Positions 8,617 to 16,846 of a stretch of DNA of 45,574 nt are shown one piece after another; position 1 is the first letter of the stretch; every line of letters starts with the position of its first letter. The translations under genes and the position numbers were made by a program. The notes beneath the pieces were generated by a model. It was not told the origin of the DNA and ran no database searches. It saw nothing but the letters and a program-made list of their open reading frames with translations. Source of the DNA: Tardiphaga sp. (GTDB taxonomy: Bacteria; Pseudomonadota; Alphaproteobacteria; Rhizobiales; Xanthobacteraceae); assembly GCA_028290325.1 (NCBI GenBank), contig JAQGJY010000049.1, positions 1 to 45,574 of the forward strand, given 5' to 3'.

Positions 8617-9285
8617 ATGATCACCCGCCGCGCTTTCAATGCCGCTTTGTCGCTGACCGGGCTCGCCGCCGTTGCGGGGTTGTCGCCGCTGCGCCTGATC
8701 AACGATGCCTTCGCGCAGAGCAAAGCCGCGGCCAGCGCCGCCGATGTCGCCAAACCGGTGTCGCTGCCGGATATGGCGCTGGGTCCGAAGGACGCCGCCG
8801 TGACCATCACCGAATACGCCTCGATGACCTGCGGTCATTGCGCGGCCTTCACCGAGCAGGTCTTTCCGAAGATCAAGGCGGCCTATATCGACACCAACAA
8901 GATCCGCTTCATTTTCCGCGAATTCCCGCTCGACATCAAAGCCGCCGCCGGCTCGATGCTGTCGCGCTGCATCGCCAAGGATGACGCCGGCAAGTATTTC
9001 GCCGCCGTCGATATGCTGTTCAAGCAGCAGAACGACTGGGTGATGAAAAACACCACCGAGACGCTGACGCGGATCGGCAAGCAGGCTGGTATGAGCCAAC
9101 AGGGCGTCGAGGATTGCCTCAAGGATCAGGCGCTGCTCGACAAGATCGCGGCCGACCAGAAATATGCCGCCGACGTGCTGAAGGTGAATTCGACCCCGAC
9201 CTTCTTCATCAATGGCGAGATGCTGAAGGGCGAGACCTCGTTCGAGGAATTCGACAAGCGCATCAAGGCGCTGATGAAAAGCTGA
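8617..9285 (+). CDS. DsbA-family thiol:disulfide oxidoreductase
   Basis: 222 residues. A signal sequence with RR near the N-terminus and a hydrophobic core (residues 8-34, ending AFAQ) exports it. The thioredoxin-fold active site CGHC is at 72-75 within YASMTCGHCAAF. The cis-proline loop STPTFFING lies near the C-terminus, and an inserted helical domain lies between them. This is the alphaproteobacterial DsbA/BdbD-like group, which acts in the periplasm as an oxidase or isomerase of cysteines. Two further cysteines (SRCIAKD and VEDCLKD) lie in the helical insert. Located 109 bases after the DUF721 gene. Confidence 0.93.
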   Translation: MITRRAFNAALSLTGLAAVAGLSPLRLINDAFAQSKAAASAADVAKPVSLPDMALGPKDAAVTITEYASMTCGHCAAFTEQVFPKIKAAYIDTNKIRFIFREFPLDIKAAAGSMLSRCIAKDDAGKYFAAVDMLFKQQNDWVMKNTTETLTRIGKQAGMSQQGVEDCLKDQALLDKIAADQKYAADVLKVNSTPTFFINGEMLKGETSFEEFDKRIKALMKS

Positions 9286-9328
9286 TCGATCCGCCGGCTG
9301 TTCGACGCAGCGGCGATCCAATCCGGCA

Positions 9329-10477
9329 CTACGCGGCGCCGGCCAGTTTCCGCGCCACGAAGTCGCGCACCGACGCGCCGTCGACATCCTTTGCGATCAC
9401 TGCTTTGCCGACGGCTTCCAGCAGGATGAAGGTCAGTCGTCCGCGCGACACTTTCTTGTCCTGTGCCATCAAGGTCATCAGCGCATCGGCGTCGGCGAGG
9501 CCTTCCTGCGAAAAGCCGGCGATATCCTGCAAGGCCGTCGGCAGGCCGACCTCGGCGAGGTGGCGCTTGACGCGCAATGCGTCATCGGCCGCGATCAGGC
9601 CGCGCTCCACCGAGAACTCAGCCGCCAGCGTCATGCCGACCGCGACGCCCTCGCCATGGAACAGCCGATCGGAAAACCCGGTCGCCGCTTCGAGCGCGTG
9701 GCCGAACGTATGGCCGAGATTGAGCAACGCGCGATCGCCGGTCTCGCGTTCGTCGCGGGACACGATCGCCGCCTTGGCGCGGCAGGACGTGGCGATCGCA
9801 TGTTCGCGCGCGCTAGCGCCGGCCATGATGCCGGCGTGATTGACCTCGAGCCACGCGAAAAAACCTTCATCGCCGAGCACGCCATATTTCGCGACCTCGG
9901 CGTAGCCGGCGCGAAATTGCCGGGGCGACAGCGTATCGAGCACGGCGGTATCCGCGACGACCAGCACCGGCTGATGAAAGGCGCCGACCAGATTCTTGCC
10001 CTGCGGCGAGTTGATCCCGGTTTTGCCGCCGACCGAGGAATCCACCTGCGCCAGCAGCGACGTCGGCACCTGCACGAAATCAATGCCGCGCCGCACCACC
10101 GCCGCCGCGAAGCCGGCGAGATCGCCGACCACCCCGCCGCCAAGCGCCACGACCAGGTCGTTGCGCTCGATCCTGGCCGAGATCAGCGCCTCGCAAACCT
10201 GTTCGAGGCCGGCGTAGCTTTTGGAGGCTTCGCCCTCGCCGACGATGATGCGCGAGGACGCGATGCCGGCTTCGGCGAGCGAGGTTTCGGTGGCTTCGAG
10301 CCAATGTCGCGCCACCGTGCGATCGGTGACGATCGCCGTGCGCGCCCCGGGCCGCAGCGCCGCGATCCGACGACCGAGACCGCCCAGCACATTGCGGCCG
10401 ATCACGATCTCATAGGCGCGGTCGCCGAGCGCGACATCGACGATGGTCGGAGCGGTGTGCGTCAAAGCCGCGGTCAT
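9329..10477 (-). CDS. aroB: 3-dehydroquinate synthase AroB
   Basis: 382 residues, normal for the family. It catalyses the second step of the shikimate pathway (DAHP to 3-dehydroquinate) with NAD and Zn or Co. Visible motifs: GGGVVGDLAGFAA (NAD site), PTSLLAQVDSSVGGKTGIN (substrate and cofactor site), EVAKYG, and the metal-ligand motif GHTFGHALE. Its ATG overlaps the aroK TGA in an ATGA arrangement, so the two are translationally coupled. Confidence 0.97.
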   Translation of the reverse strand: MTAALTHTAPTIVDVALGDRAYEIVIGRNVLGGLGRRIAALRPGARTAIVTDRTVARHWLEATETSLAEAGIASSRIIVGEGEASKSYAGLEQVCEALISARIERNDLVVALGGGVVGDLAGFAAAVVRRGIDFVQVPTSLLAQVDSSVGGKTGINSPQGKNLVGAFHQPVLVVADTAVLDTLSPRQFRAGYAEVAKYGVLGDEGFFAWLEVNHAGIMAGASAREHAIATSCRAKAAIVSRDERETGDRALLNLGHTFGHALEAATGFSDRLFHGEGVAVGMTLAAEFSVERGLIAADDALRVKRHLAEVGLPTALQDIAGFSQEGLADADALMTLMAQDKKVSRGRLTFILLEAVGKAVIAKDVDGASVRDFVARKLAGAA

Positions 10478-11100
10478 GATCGGGAATCCATCGACAAAGG
10501 GTGGAGCAAGGCCGGCGCGCCGACGAGATGCGCGTGCAACGCCGCGATGCTTTCATCGACGATGGTTTCGTGCGGCACGTCGCGCGAGTCGATCGTGATA
10601 TCGGACTGTTGGTAGAACGGATGCCGCTCGCCGATCAGCCGGGCAATCGTGCCGGCGGGATCGGCCGTGTGCAGCAATGGCCGATCGGCGCGGCGTTTGA
10701 CCCGGCGCAGAATGACGTCAGCCTCGGCCTTCAACCAGACCGAGACGCCCGCCGCCGCGATCCGCGCCCGCGTGGAGTCGCGCATATAGGCGCCGCCGCC
10801 GGTCGCCAGCACCAACGGCCCGCCGGCCAGCAGCCGCGAGATCACCCGCGCCTCGCCGTCGCGGAAATGCGGCTCGCCATGCTGCTGGAAAATTTCCGGG
10901 ATCGACATCGCGGCCGCCGCCTCGATCTCGGTGTCGGCATCGACGAAGGGCAGCCGCAGCCGCAGCGCCAGCCGGCGGCCGACCGTGGATTTGCCCGCCC
11001 CCATCATGCCGATCAGCACGATCGACCGCTGTCCGAGCGCCGCCACGATGGCGGCGTCCGGAGACAGATTCGCGCCGATGGCTGCGACAGGTTCGGACAT
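10474..11100 (-). CDS. aroK: Shikimate kinase AroK
   Basis: 208 residues. It phosphorylates shikimate at the 3-hydroxyl with ATP. The Walker A loop is GMMGAGKST at 31-39, the shikimate-binding Asp is in FVDADTEIE, the glycine motif is ATGGGAYM, and the lid is RRADRPLL. I start at the ATG at 11098-11100; the longer upstream frame has low-complexity Gly/Arg residues and no homology. The stop overlaps the aroB start, the common aroK-aroB pairing. Confidence 0.96.
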   Translation of the reverse strand: MSEPVAAIGANLSPDAAIVAALGQRSIVLIGMMGAGKSTVGRRLALRLRLPFVDADTEIEAAAAMSIPEIFQQHGEPHFRDGEARVISRLLAGGPLVLATGGGAYMRDSTRARIAAAGVSVWLKAEADVILRRVKRRADRPLLHTADPAGTIARLIGERHPFYQQSDITIDSRDVPHETIVDESIAALHAHLVGAPALLHPLSMDSRS

Positions 11101-11283
11101 GCAAGGCGATCCACCAGGGCGACCGGACAGACGGCCGCCTGCGCCACCTATACTACCCCGGCGCGGGACCATGCCAGAGGACATTGTGCCAAGCGCGCAA
11201 TGGCTTGCACCGGCCTGGCGAACGTGGTGGTAGTCTCGCCGGAATGAACCCCTGTTGAGGCGGCTGCCTCCGAGATCGCACCG

Positions 11284-11430
11284 ATGCCGAGCCTGCTGCG
11301 TTTCCTGACCGTCGTCGCCGTGATCGGCGGACTCGGTTATGGCGCGCTGTTCGCGCTGGCCAATTTCGTGACGCCGAAGCCGCGCGAAATGACGGTGACG
11401 ATCCAGCCGGACAAGTTTCAGAAGCGGTAG
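11284..11430 (+). CDS. Small single-pass membrane protein (48 aa)
   Basis: 48 residues: MPSLLRFLTVV followed by a single hydrophobic segment (about residues 5-27), then FVTPKPREMTVTIQPDKF and a basic end. The pattern of a short membrane anchor with a charged cytoplasmic or periplasmic tail looks like a genuine micro-protein. I recall very similar short proteins upstream of and divergent from aroK in Bradyrhizobium-type genomes, though I cannot confirm this here. No function is known. A perfect inverted repeat follows 40 bases after its stop. Confidence 0.65.
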   Translation: MPSLLRFLTVVAVIGGLGYGALFALANFVTPKPREMTVTIQPDKFQKR

Positions 11431-11470
11431 ATTTTCCCGTGCGCGGAAGGAAGACTGGATTGCCGCGCGC

Positions 11471-11504
11471 TGCGCCCAGCCGGCGATTTCGCCGGCTGGG
11501 CGCA
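11471..11504. repeat. Perfect 16-bp inverted repeat in a dispersed extragenic element
   Basis: TGCGCCCAGCCGGCGA (11471-11486) is followed by TT and its exact reverse complement (11489-11504). It lies between the convergent 48-aa gene and the COG4315-type gene. Flanking bases (GGATTGCCGCGCGC and CTCGCAGTGACGG) resemble a widespread Bradyrhizobium-type palindromic extragenic repeat ending in a 'cgcaatgacg'-like sequence. It could form a very strong hairpin and act as a bidirectional terminator, although no T-run follows. Confidence 0.7.
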
Positions 11505-11523
11505 GGCTCGCAGTGACGGTTTT

Positions 11524-11904
11524 TTATGGCGTGGCCATGTGCCAGGCGCCGTTCAGAAAGCCATCGCCCTTGATGTCGCCGGCGGCCATGTCCTGCTTGA
11601 ACGTATAGAGCGGCTTGCTTTTGTAGGCCCACATCTTCTGGCCGTCGTCGCGGACGACGATCGTCATGTCGCCCGTCGGCTTGGCATCGGCGGCGGCTTC
11701 CAGAGGCGGCCAATTGCCAGCGCAGGGGCCGTTGCACATCGATTTGCCGCCGACGTCCTTGTCGAAGGTGTAGAGCGTCATGCCCTTGGCATCGACGAGT
11801 GTCTTGCCCTTGGCGGTATCGGCGGTCTTGGGCATCTGCGCCAAGGCGGCGGATGCGGTCAAGAGCAGGCATGCGGCGGCGATCGCGGCAAATGTTTTCG
11901 ACAT
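11524..11904 (-). CDS. Secreted COG4315-type repeat protein
   Basis: 126 residues with a Sec signal peptide (about residues 1-23, ending ASAALAQ). The mature part has the two-copy motif of the 'secreted repeat of unknown function' family (PF03640): TLYTFDKDVGGKSMCNG...CAGNWPPL and PLYTFKQDMAAGDIKGDG. CNGPC supplies two cysteines that probably form a disulfide. It is periplasmic or secreted, and its role is unknown. No lipobox cysteine is present, so it is not a lipoprotein. Confidence 0.85.
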   Translation of the reverse strand: MSKTFAAIAAACLLLTASAALAQMPKTADTAKGKTLVDAKGMTLYTFDKDVGGKSMCNGPCAGNWPPLEAAADAKPTGDMTIVVRDDGQKMWAYKSKPLYTFKQDMAAGDIKGDGFLNGAWHMATP

Positions 11905-12035
11905 TGCAGTTGGTCTCCCAATGACATCATGAGGACGCAGATGCGTCAGTGATGGAAACGCCGCCGGCGCCGAATTATTCCGCTGTCACTGCGAGGAACA
12001 GCGATTCTCGATCTCGAGAACGCTTGCTCCCACGA

Positions 12036-13052
12036 TCAGCTGACCGCGTCGCCCCAGCCGAGCTTCTTGAAACGCTGATAGGCCGGTTTGTCGCGCTTGG
12101 GCGCGGACGCGAAGGCAAGACCATCCGGCGTGCAGAGTTTGGCCGTCACCGCGATTTTCGTGATGTCAGGCGGGGCCAGCACGCGGGGCGGTCGCCGGCT
12201 CGAGAAGCTGCGGGACAACGCGACATAAGAGAACTTCTCATCCTCGAACGGCACCTCGGCGGCTTTCAGCGCCATGTGCGCGCGCGAGCGCGGCAGACGT
12301 TGAACGAAGTGGCACCAATCCGGCGATGCGAGCGGACACGCGTCGTCGTGCGGGCACGGCGCGATGACATGCGCGCCTTGCGCGATCAATCGCGACCGCA
12401 ATGCGATGATGCGCGCGTAACCCGCCGGCGTGCCGGGCTCGACCACGAGCAACGTGTCGTTCGTTTTCGCCCAGAGCGCATCGGCGAGGCTGGCCTGTTG
12501 GGCGGCCGGCAACTCGTTGATGACGTAGCTCGCCACGACGAAATCGGTCGGTTCGGCGCTCGCAAGCGTCGTGCCGATGTCACCGAGGTCATAGCGCGGC
12601 GTCAGCGCCATCGCGTCGGCCAGCGTCAACGCCAATGCGCGCAGGGCCGGATTGGCGTCGAGCAATGTGATCGCGTCGAGCCCGACCGCGTGTGACGCCG
12701 CCCAGGTTGCGATCGCCCAGCTCGCGGTACCCGGCCCTGCCCCGCAATCGAGCAAGGTTTTTGGCGCGAAGTCGGGATTGATTTCGCCGATGGCGTTGAG
12801 GCAGGCGGTGACGGCGGCGTAGGTCGCCGGCATGCGCGCCAGCGCGTAGGTCAGCGCGTCGGCCTCGGTCCGGATCGCCTCAGACCCACCGCCGCCGCGA
12901 TAGGTCCGCGAGATCGCGGACTGCCGCCTTGCCGCCTCGACGCGCGACAGCCCGTGCAGCCGCGCTTCAAGCGCGGCGGTGATGGCGGGAGGCAGAGACG
13001 GAGGAACCATGGGCAAAGGGGCCAGCGGGCGGGCATCGCGCACTGCCGTCAT
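12036..13052 (-). CDS. Rsm22/METTL17-type small-ribosomal-subunit-associated methyltransferase-like protein
   Basis: 338 residues. It has a Rossmann methyltransferase core (LLDCGAGPGTASWAI at 101-115, then TLLDANPAL and ASYVINELP) and belongs to the Rsm22 family (PF09243). Cys233, Cys239 and Cys247 in APCPHDDACPLASPDWCHF, with Cys307, match the four cysteines that hold a [4Fe-4S] cluster in mitochondrial METTL17. The mitochondrial homologues assist small-subunit ribosome assembly; by analogy the bacterial protein may do the same. The ATG at 13052 lies inside a palindromic repeat, and an ATG at 13010 (residue 15) is an alternative start. It is downstream of smc on the same strand. Confidence 0.88.
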   Translation of the reverse strand: MTAVRDARPLAPLPMVPPSLPPAITAALEARLHGLSRVEAARRQSAISRTYRGGGGSEAIRTEADALTYALARMPATYAAVTACLNAIGEINPDFAPKTLLDCGAGPGTASWAIATWAASHAVGLDAITLLDANPALRALALTLADAMALTPRYDLGDIGTTLASAEPTDFVVASYVINELPAAQQASLADALWAKTNDTLLVVEPGTPAGYARIIALRSRLIAQGAHVIAPCPHDDACPLASPDWCHFVQRLPRSRAHMALKAAEVPFEDEKFSYVALSRSFSSRRPPRVLAPPDITKIAVTAKLCTPDGLAFASAPKRDKPAYQRFKKLGWGDAVS

Positions 13053-13120
13053 ACGCGGGCTTGAGCCGCGTATCCATCAATCTTGCGACAGGGACAGGTC
13101 ACCGGGTCAAGCCCGGTGAC
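13051..13120. repeat. Pair of REP-like palindromes between smc and the Rsm22-type gene
   Basis: The first hairpin is ATACGCGG (13051-13058) with CCGCGTAT (13066-13073). The second is GTCACCGGG (13098-13106), loop TCAAG, then CCCGGTGAC (13112-13120). The 'gggcttgagccgc' and 'gggtcaagcccg' cores are typical of alphaproteobacterial REP-type extragenic palindromes. The pair fills most of the 86-base gap and overlaps the annotated start of the downstream gene. Confidence 0.75.
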
Positions 13121-13138
13121 GGCGGTCGTGAACAAGCC

Positions 13139-16100
13139 TCAAGCCACCTGCTGATCGAGAATCTTCACAGCGTTGTCGAGATCGACCGACACCAGTTGCG
13201 AGACGCCGCGTTCAGCCATCGTCACGCCATAGAGCCGGTTCATCCGCGCCATCGTGATCGGATTATGCGTGATGATGATGAAGCGCGTATCCGTGGTCGC
13301 CGTCATCTCGTGCAGCAGGTTGCAGAAGCGTTCGACGTTGTGATCGTCGAGCGGCGCATCGACTTCGTCCAGCACGCAGATCGGCGACGGGTTGGTCAGG
13401 AACACGGCGAAGATCAGCGCCAAGGCTGTCAACGCCTGCTCGCCGCCGGACAACAGCGACAGCGAGGTCGGCTTCTTGCCGGGCGGCTTGGCGATGATTT
13501 CCAGACCCGCCTCAAGCGGATCGTCGCTCTCGATCAGATGCAATGCGGCCTCGCCGCCACCGAACAATTCGGTAAACAACCGCTTGAAGTGGCCGTTGAC
13601 GATCTCGAACGAGGTCAGCAAACGCTCGCGGGCTTCCTTGTTGAGACTCTGAATGCCCGTGCGAAGCTTCTTGATCGCCTCGACGAGATCATCGCGCTCG
13701 GTGACGAGCGTGTTGTGCGTGGCCTCGACCTCGTTGAGTTCCTCTTCGGCGCGAAGATTGACCGCGCCGAGTCGCTCGCGATCCCTGCGCAACTTGTCGA
13801 GGTCGCTTTCGACGACATGAAGGTCCGGCAGATCGTCGCCCTGCTTGATCTCGGCCATGGCCGCGACGCCTTCCGGCTCGACTTCGAGCATGTCACGGAT
13901 CTCGCGTTCGATGTCCTCCAGGCGACGCCGCGCGCCCTCCATCCGCTCGTCGGCGCGGGCGCACGCCTCGCGCGCGCCGGAGAGAGCTTCGAGCGAGATT
14001 TTGGCGGCACGGTCGGTGTCGGCCATCGCGGTTTCGGCGGACGCCAAAGCGTCGGCGGCGACGCGGCGGGCGCTCTCGGCTTCCTCGATTTCGGAAATGA
14101 CCGCGCGGCGCTTCTGGGCGAACACGGCCGGCGCGTCCTCAAGGTCGGAACGCTCCTTGGTGACCTCGGCGAGCCGCGCCTCGATGGTTGCGATTTGGCC
14201 GCCGGCGCCGCTCTTGCGGGCCTGCCATTCGTTGCGCTCGGCGATGATCGCCTGCAATCGCTTGTCAGCCAGTTCCGCCTCGCGGGCCAAAGCCTGCGCC
14301 TCGGCGCGAACCTGCGCGGCGAGCCGGCGATGACCATCGATTTCGCCCCGCACGGCGGCGATGCGGGCCTCGCCGTCGCCGGATGGCGGCAGCTCGTCCA
14401 GGGCACTCGCGGCGTTCTCATGCGCGGCTTCGGCCTCGGCGCGGTCCGCCGCCAGGCGCGTCTGCGCCTCGGTCAGCGCGGAACGGCGGGCGGCATGGCG
14501 ATTGATCTCGCGCTCGGCATTGGCGTGGCGCTCGCGCGCCGCGTCGACCTCGCGGCGGGCGGCACGCAGGCTGTCGCGCGACGCGGCCTCGGTCGCCGAC
14601 GCGGTCTTCAATTCGTCTTCGGCATATTCCAGCGCTTCGCGGCGCGCCGCCGCTTCCATCCGCGCCTGGTCGAGTTCGGCTTCGATATCACCGAGACGGG
14701 CGCGCTCGGCGAGACGCCGCGCGGCACCGGACGGGGCGTGCGCCGCGGCGATGAAACCATCCCAGCGCCAGACGTCGCCTTCGCGCGACACCAGCCGCTG
14801 ACCGGCCTTGAGCTGCGACACCAGCTCGGCACCACGCTCTTTGGCGACGACACCGATCTGCGCCAGGCGCCGACGCAATTCGACCGGCGCATCGACATGG
14901 GAGCTGAGGGCCACGACGCCCTCGGGCAGCGACGGATCAGCCTCGGTGAAGCCGCTCTCGGTCCAGCGCATCGGCGCGGAGGGATCGACCGGCGCGTCGA
15001 GGTCGTCACCGAGGGCCGCGCCGAGCGCCTTCTCGTAACCCTTGGCGCAGTTGACGCCGTCGATGATCGGCGGCCACAGATTCTTGGTTTCGCCGTTGAG
15101 AATCTTGGAGATCGTGCGGGCTTCGGTCTCCAGCCGCTGCACGCGCTTGTCGGCCTCGACGAGCGGGCCGCGCGACGCTTCGAGCGTCTGCCGCGCCACG
15201 ACATGCGCGGTCTCCGAATTGGCGACGGCGGCTTCCATGTCCAGCAGCGTCTGCTGCGTCGTCTCCATTACGGCGGCGAGCATATCAAGATCGCCGAATC
15301 CGGATGTCTGCTGCGTCAGCGCCTCGATCTCGCGCTCGACATTGCCGATTTCCTGATCGAGCCGGGCAAGCCGCTCACGATGGCCGCGCACGCCGTTCTG
15401 CAATTGATTGCGCTTGGCGGTGAGGTCCGCCAACGCCGTCGTCAGTTCGGCGAAGGTGAACTCGGCGTCGGCGAGGATTTCCTCGGCGGTCGCCAGACGC
15501 TCATCGACGCCGCTGCGGCTCTCGACGCGCGAGCGGATTTCGTCCTTGAGTTCGATATCTTCGGCGTTGAGCCGCTCCAGCGCGATATCCGCATCGGCGG
15601 CCTGACGTTGCTCGCGCTCGATATCGGCCATGAATTGCGTCAGCCGGCGATCGAGCTCGGTGACGCGCTCCTTGGCGCGGACTTCCTCGCGGTCGAGCAA
15701 TTCGCGCGCATTGGTCAAGCGCTGCAAGCCGGCGGCGGCACGGGCTTCGGCCTCGCGCAACGCCGGCAGTTCGGACGCGCGGATCGCCTGAATGCGCGCC
15801 GATTCGGCCTGTTCTCGGGTGCGCTCCGCGAGGTCGCGAACATTGAGCTCGTGGACGCGCGCGGATTCGGCAACATCGGTATGCGCCTGCAACCAGCGCA
15901 GGTGAAACAATGTCGCCTCGGCCTTGCGGACCTTGGCCGCCACCTCGCGATAACGGATCGCCTGCCGCGCCTGCTTCTTCAGGCCATCGACCTGACCGGC
16001 TAGTTGGCCAATCACGTCCTCGACGCGGGTCAGGTTGGTTTCGGCGGCGCGCAGGCGCAATTCGGCCTCGTGGCGGCGGGCGTGAAGCCCGGCGACACCG

Positions 16101-16603
16101 GCGGCATCTTCCAGCACGCGGCGGCGCGCCTCGGGCTTGGCCTGGATGATTTCACCGATCTTGCCTTGGTGAACCAAGGCCGGCGAGCGCGCGCCGGTGG
16201 CGGCGTCGGCGAACAGGATCTGAACATCGCGCGCGCGGACATCGCGGCCGTTGATGCGATAGACCGAGCCGGATTCGCGCTCGATCCGGCGCGAAATCTC
16301 CAAGATTTCATGCTCATTCATCGCCGCCGGCGCCGAGCGATCGGCATTGTCGATCGTCATCATCACTTCGGCGTGGTTACGCGACGGACGGTTGCCGGAG
16401 CCGGCGAAGATCACCGCGTCCATGTCGGTCGCGCGCAGCGATTTGTGCGAGGTTTCGCCCATCGCCCAGCGCAACGCCTCGACCAGATTGGACTTCCCGC
16501 AACCGTTGGGGCCGACGACGCCGGTCAGACCCGGCTCGATATGGAAATCGGTCGGTTCGACGAATGATTTGAATCCATGCAGGCGAAGGCGGGTGAGTTT
16601 CAT
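13139..16603 (-). CDS. smc: Chromosome segregation protein SMC
   Basis: 1154 residues, the usual length. It is an ATP-driven loop-extruding condensin subunit that organises and segregates chromosomes. The N-terminal Walker A is GPNGCGKSN at 31-39, followed by a long coiled coil (about 170-490), the hinge (about 500-640, including GAALGDDLDAPVD), a second coiled coil, and the C-terminal signature LSGGEQALTALAL with Walker B ICVLDEVDAPLDDHN. The ATG at 16603 starts the conserved MKLTRLRLHGFKSF; an upstream codon at 16651 adds unrelated residues. ScpA/ScpB partners are not in the window. A 980-residue antisense frame over it is a codon-bias artefact. Confidence 0.98.
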   Translation of the reverse strand: MKLTRLRLHGFKSFVEPTDFHIEPGLTGVVGPNGCGKSNLVEALRWAMGETSHKSLRATDMDAVIFAGSGNRPSRNHAEVMMTIDNADRSAPAAMNEHEILEISRRIERESGSVYRINGRDVRARDVQILFADAATGARSPALVHQGKIGEIIQAKPEARRRVLEDAAGVAGLHARRHEAELRLRAAETNLTRVEDVIGQLAGQVDGLKKQARQAIRYREVAAKVRKAEATLFHLRWLQAHTDVAESARVHELNVRDLAERTREQAESARIQAIRASELPALREAEARAAAGLQRLTNARELLDREEVRAKERVTELDRRLTQFMADIEREQRQAADADIALERLNAEDIELKDEIRSRVESRSGVDERLATAEEILADAEFTFAELTTALADLTAKRNQLQNGVRGHRERLARLDQEIGNVEREIEALTQQTSGFGDLDMLAAVMETTQQTLLDMEAAVANSETAHVVARQTLEASRGPLVEADKRVQRLETEARTISKILNGETKNLWPPIIDGVNCAKGYEKALGAALGDDLDAPVDPSAPMRWTESGFTEADPSLPEGVVALSSHVDAPVELRRRLAQIGVVAKERGAELVSQLKAGQRLVSREGDVWRWDGFIAAAHAPSGAARRLAERARLGDIEAELDQARMEAAARREALEYAEDELKTASATEAASRDSLRAARREVDAARERHANAEREINRHAARRSALTEAQTRLAADRAEAEAAHENAASALDELPPSGDGEARIAAVRGEIDGHRRLAAQVRAEAQALAREAELADKRLQAIIAERNEWQARKSGAGGQIATIEARLAEVTKERSDLEDAPAVFAQKRRAVISEIEEAESARRVAADALASAETAMADTDRAAKISLEALSGAREACARADERMEGARRRLEDIEREIRDMLEVEPEGVAAMAEIKQGDDLPDLHVVESDLDKLRRDRERLGAVNLRAEEELNEVEATHNTLVTERDDLVEAIKKLRTGIQSLNKEARERLLTSFEIVNGHFKRLFTELFGGGEAALHLIESDDPLEAGLEIIAKPPGKKPTSLSLLSGGEQALTALALIFAVFLTNPSPICVLDEVDAPLDDHNVERFCNLLHEMTATTDTRFIIITHNPITMARMNRLYGVTMAERGVSQLVSVDLDNAVKILDQQVA

Positions 16604-16846
16604 CGACAGGATATCCGGTTGCTGATGCGAATCCCGTCGGCATACTACCACGGATAGGCAAGCCGTTGGAGCGGCGCCTTGCGGACTACATCATCTGGTG
16701 GCCGGACAATGGCGAGCCGGACCCCGGAGGGCAACCGCCGCCGCGGGCTTTTCCAACGGGAAAATCGCTGGGTTTATTTATTGTTTTCAACAGGATTCTG
16801 GCATGGTCGCGCGTCAGCGTCGAGACCCAATCGAGGAACGACTTTC

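Noticed and set aside
13061..16003. 980-codon open frame antisense to smc
   Set aside because: It lies wholly over smc, has Arg/Gly/His-rich composition without any recognisable domain, and such long antisense frames are expected from strong third-position GC bias.
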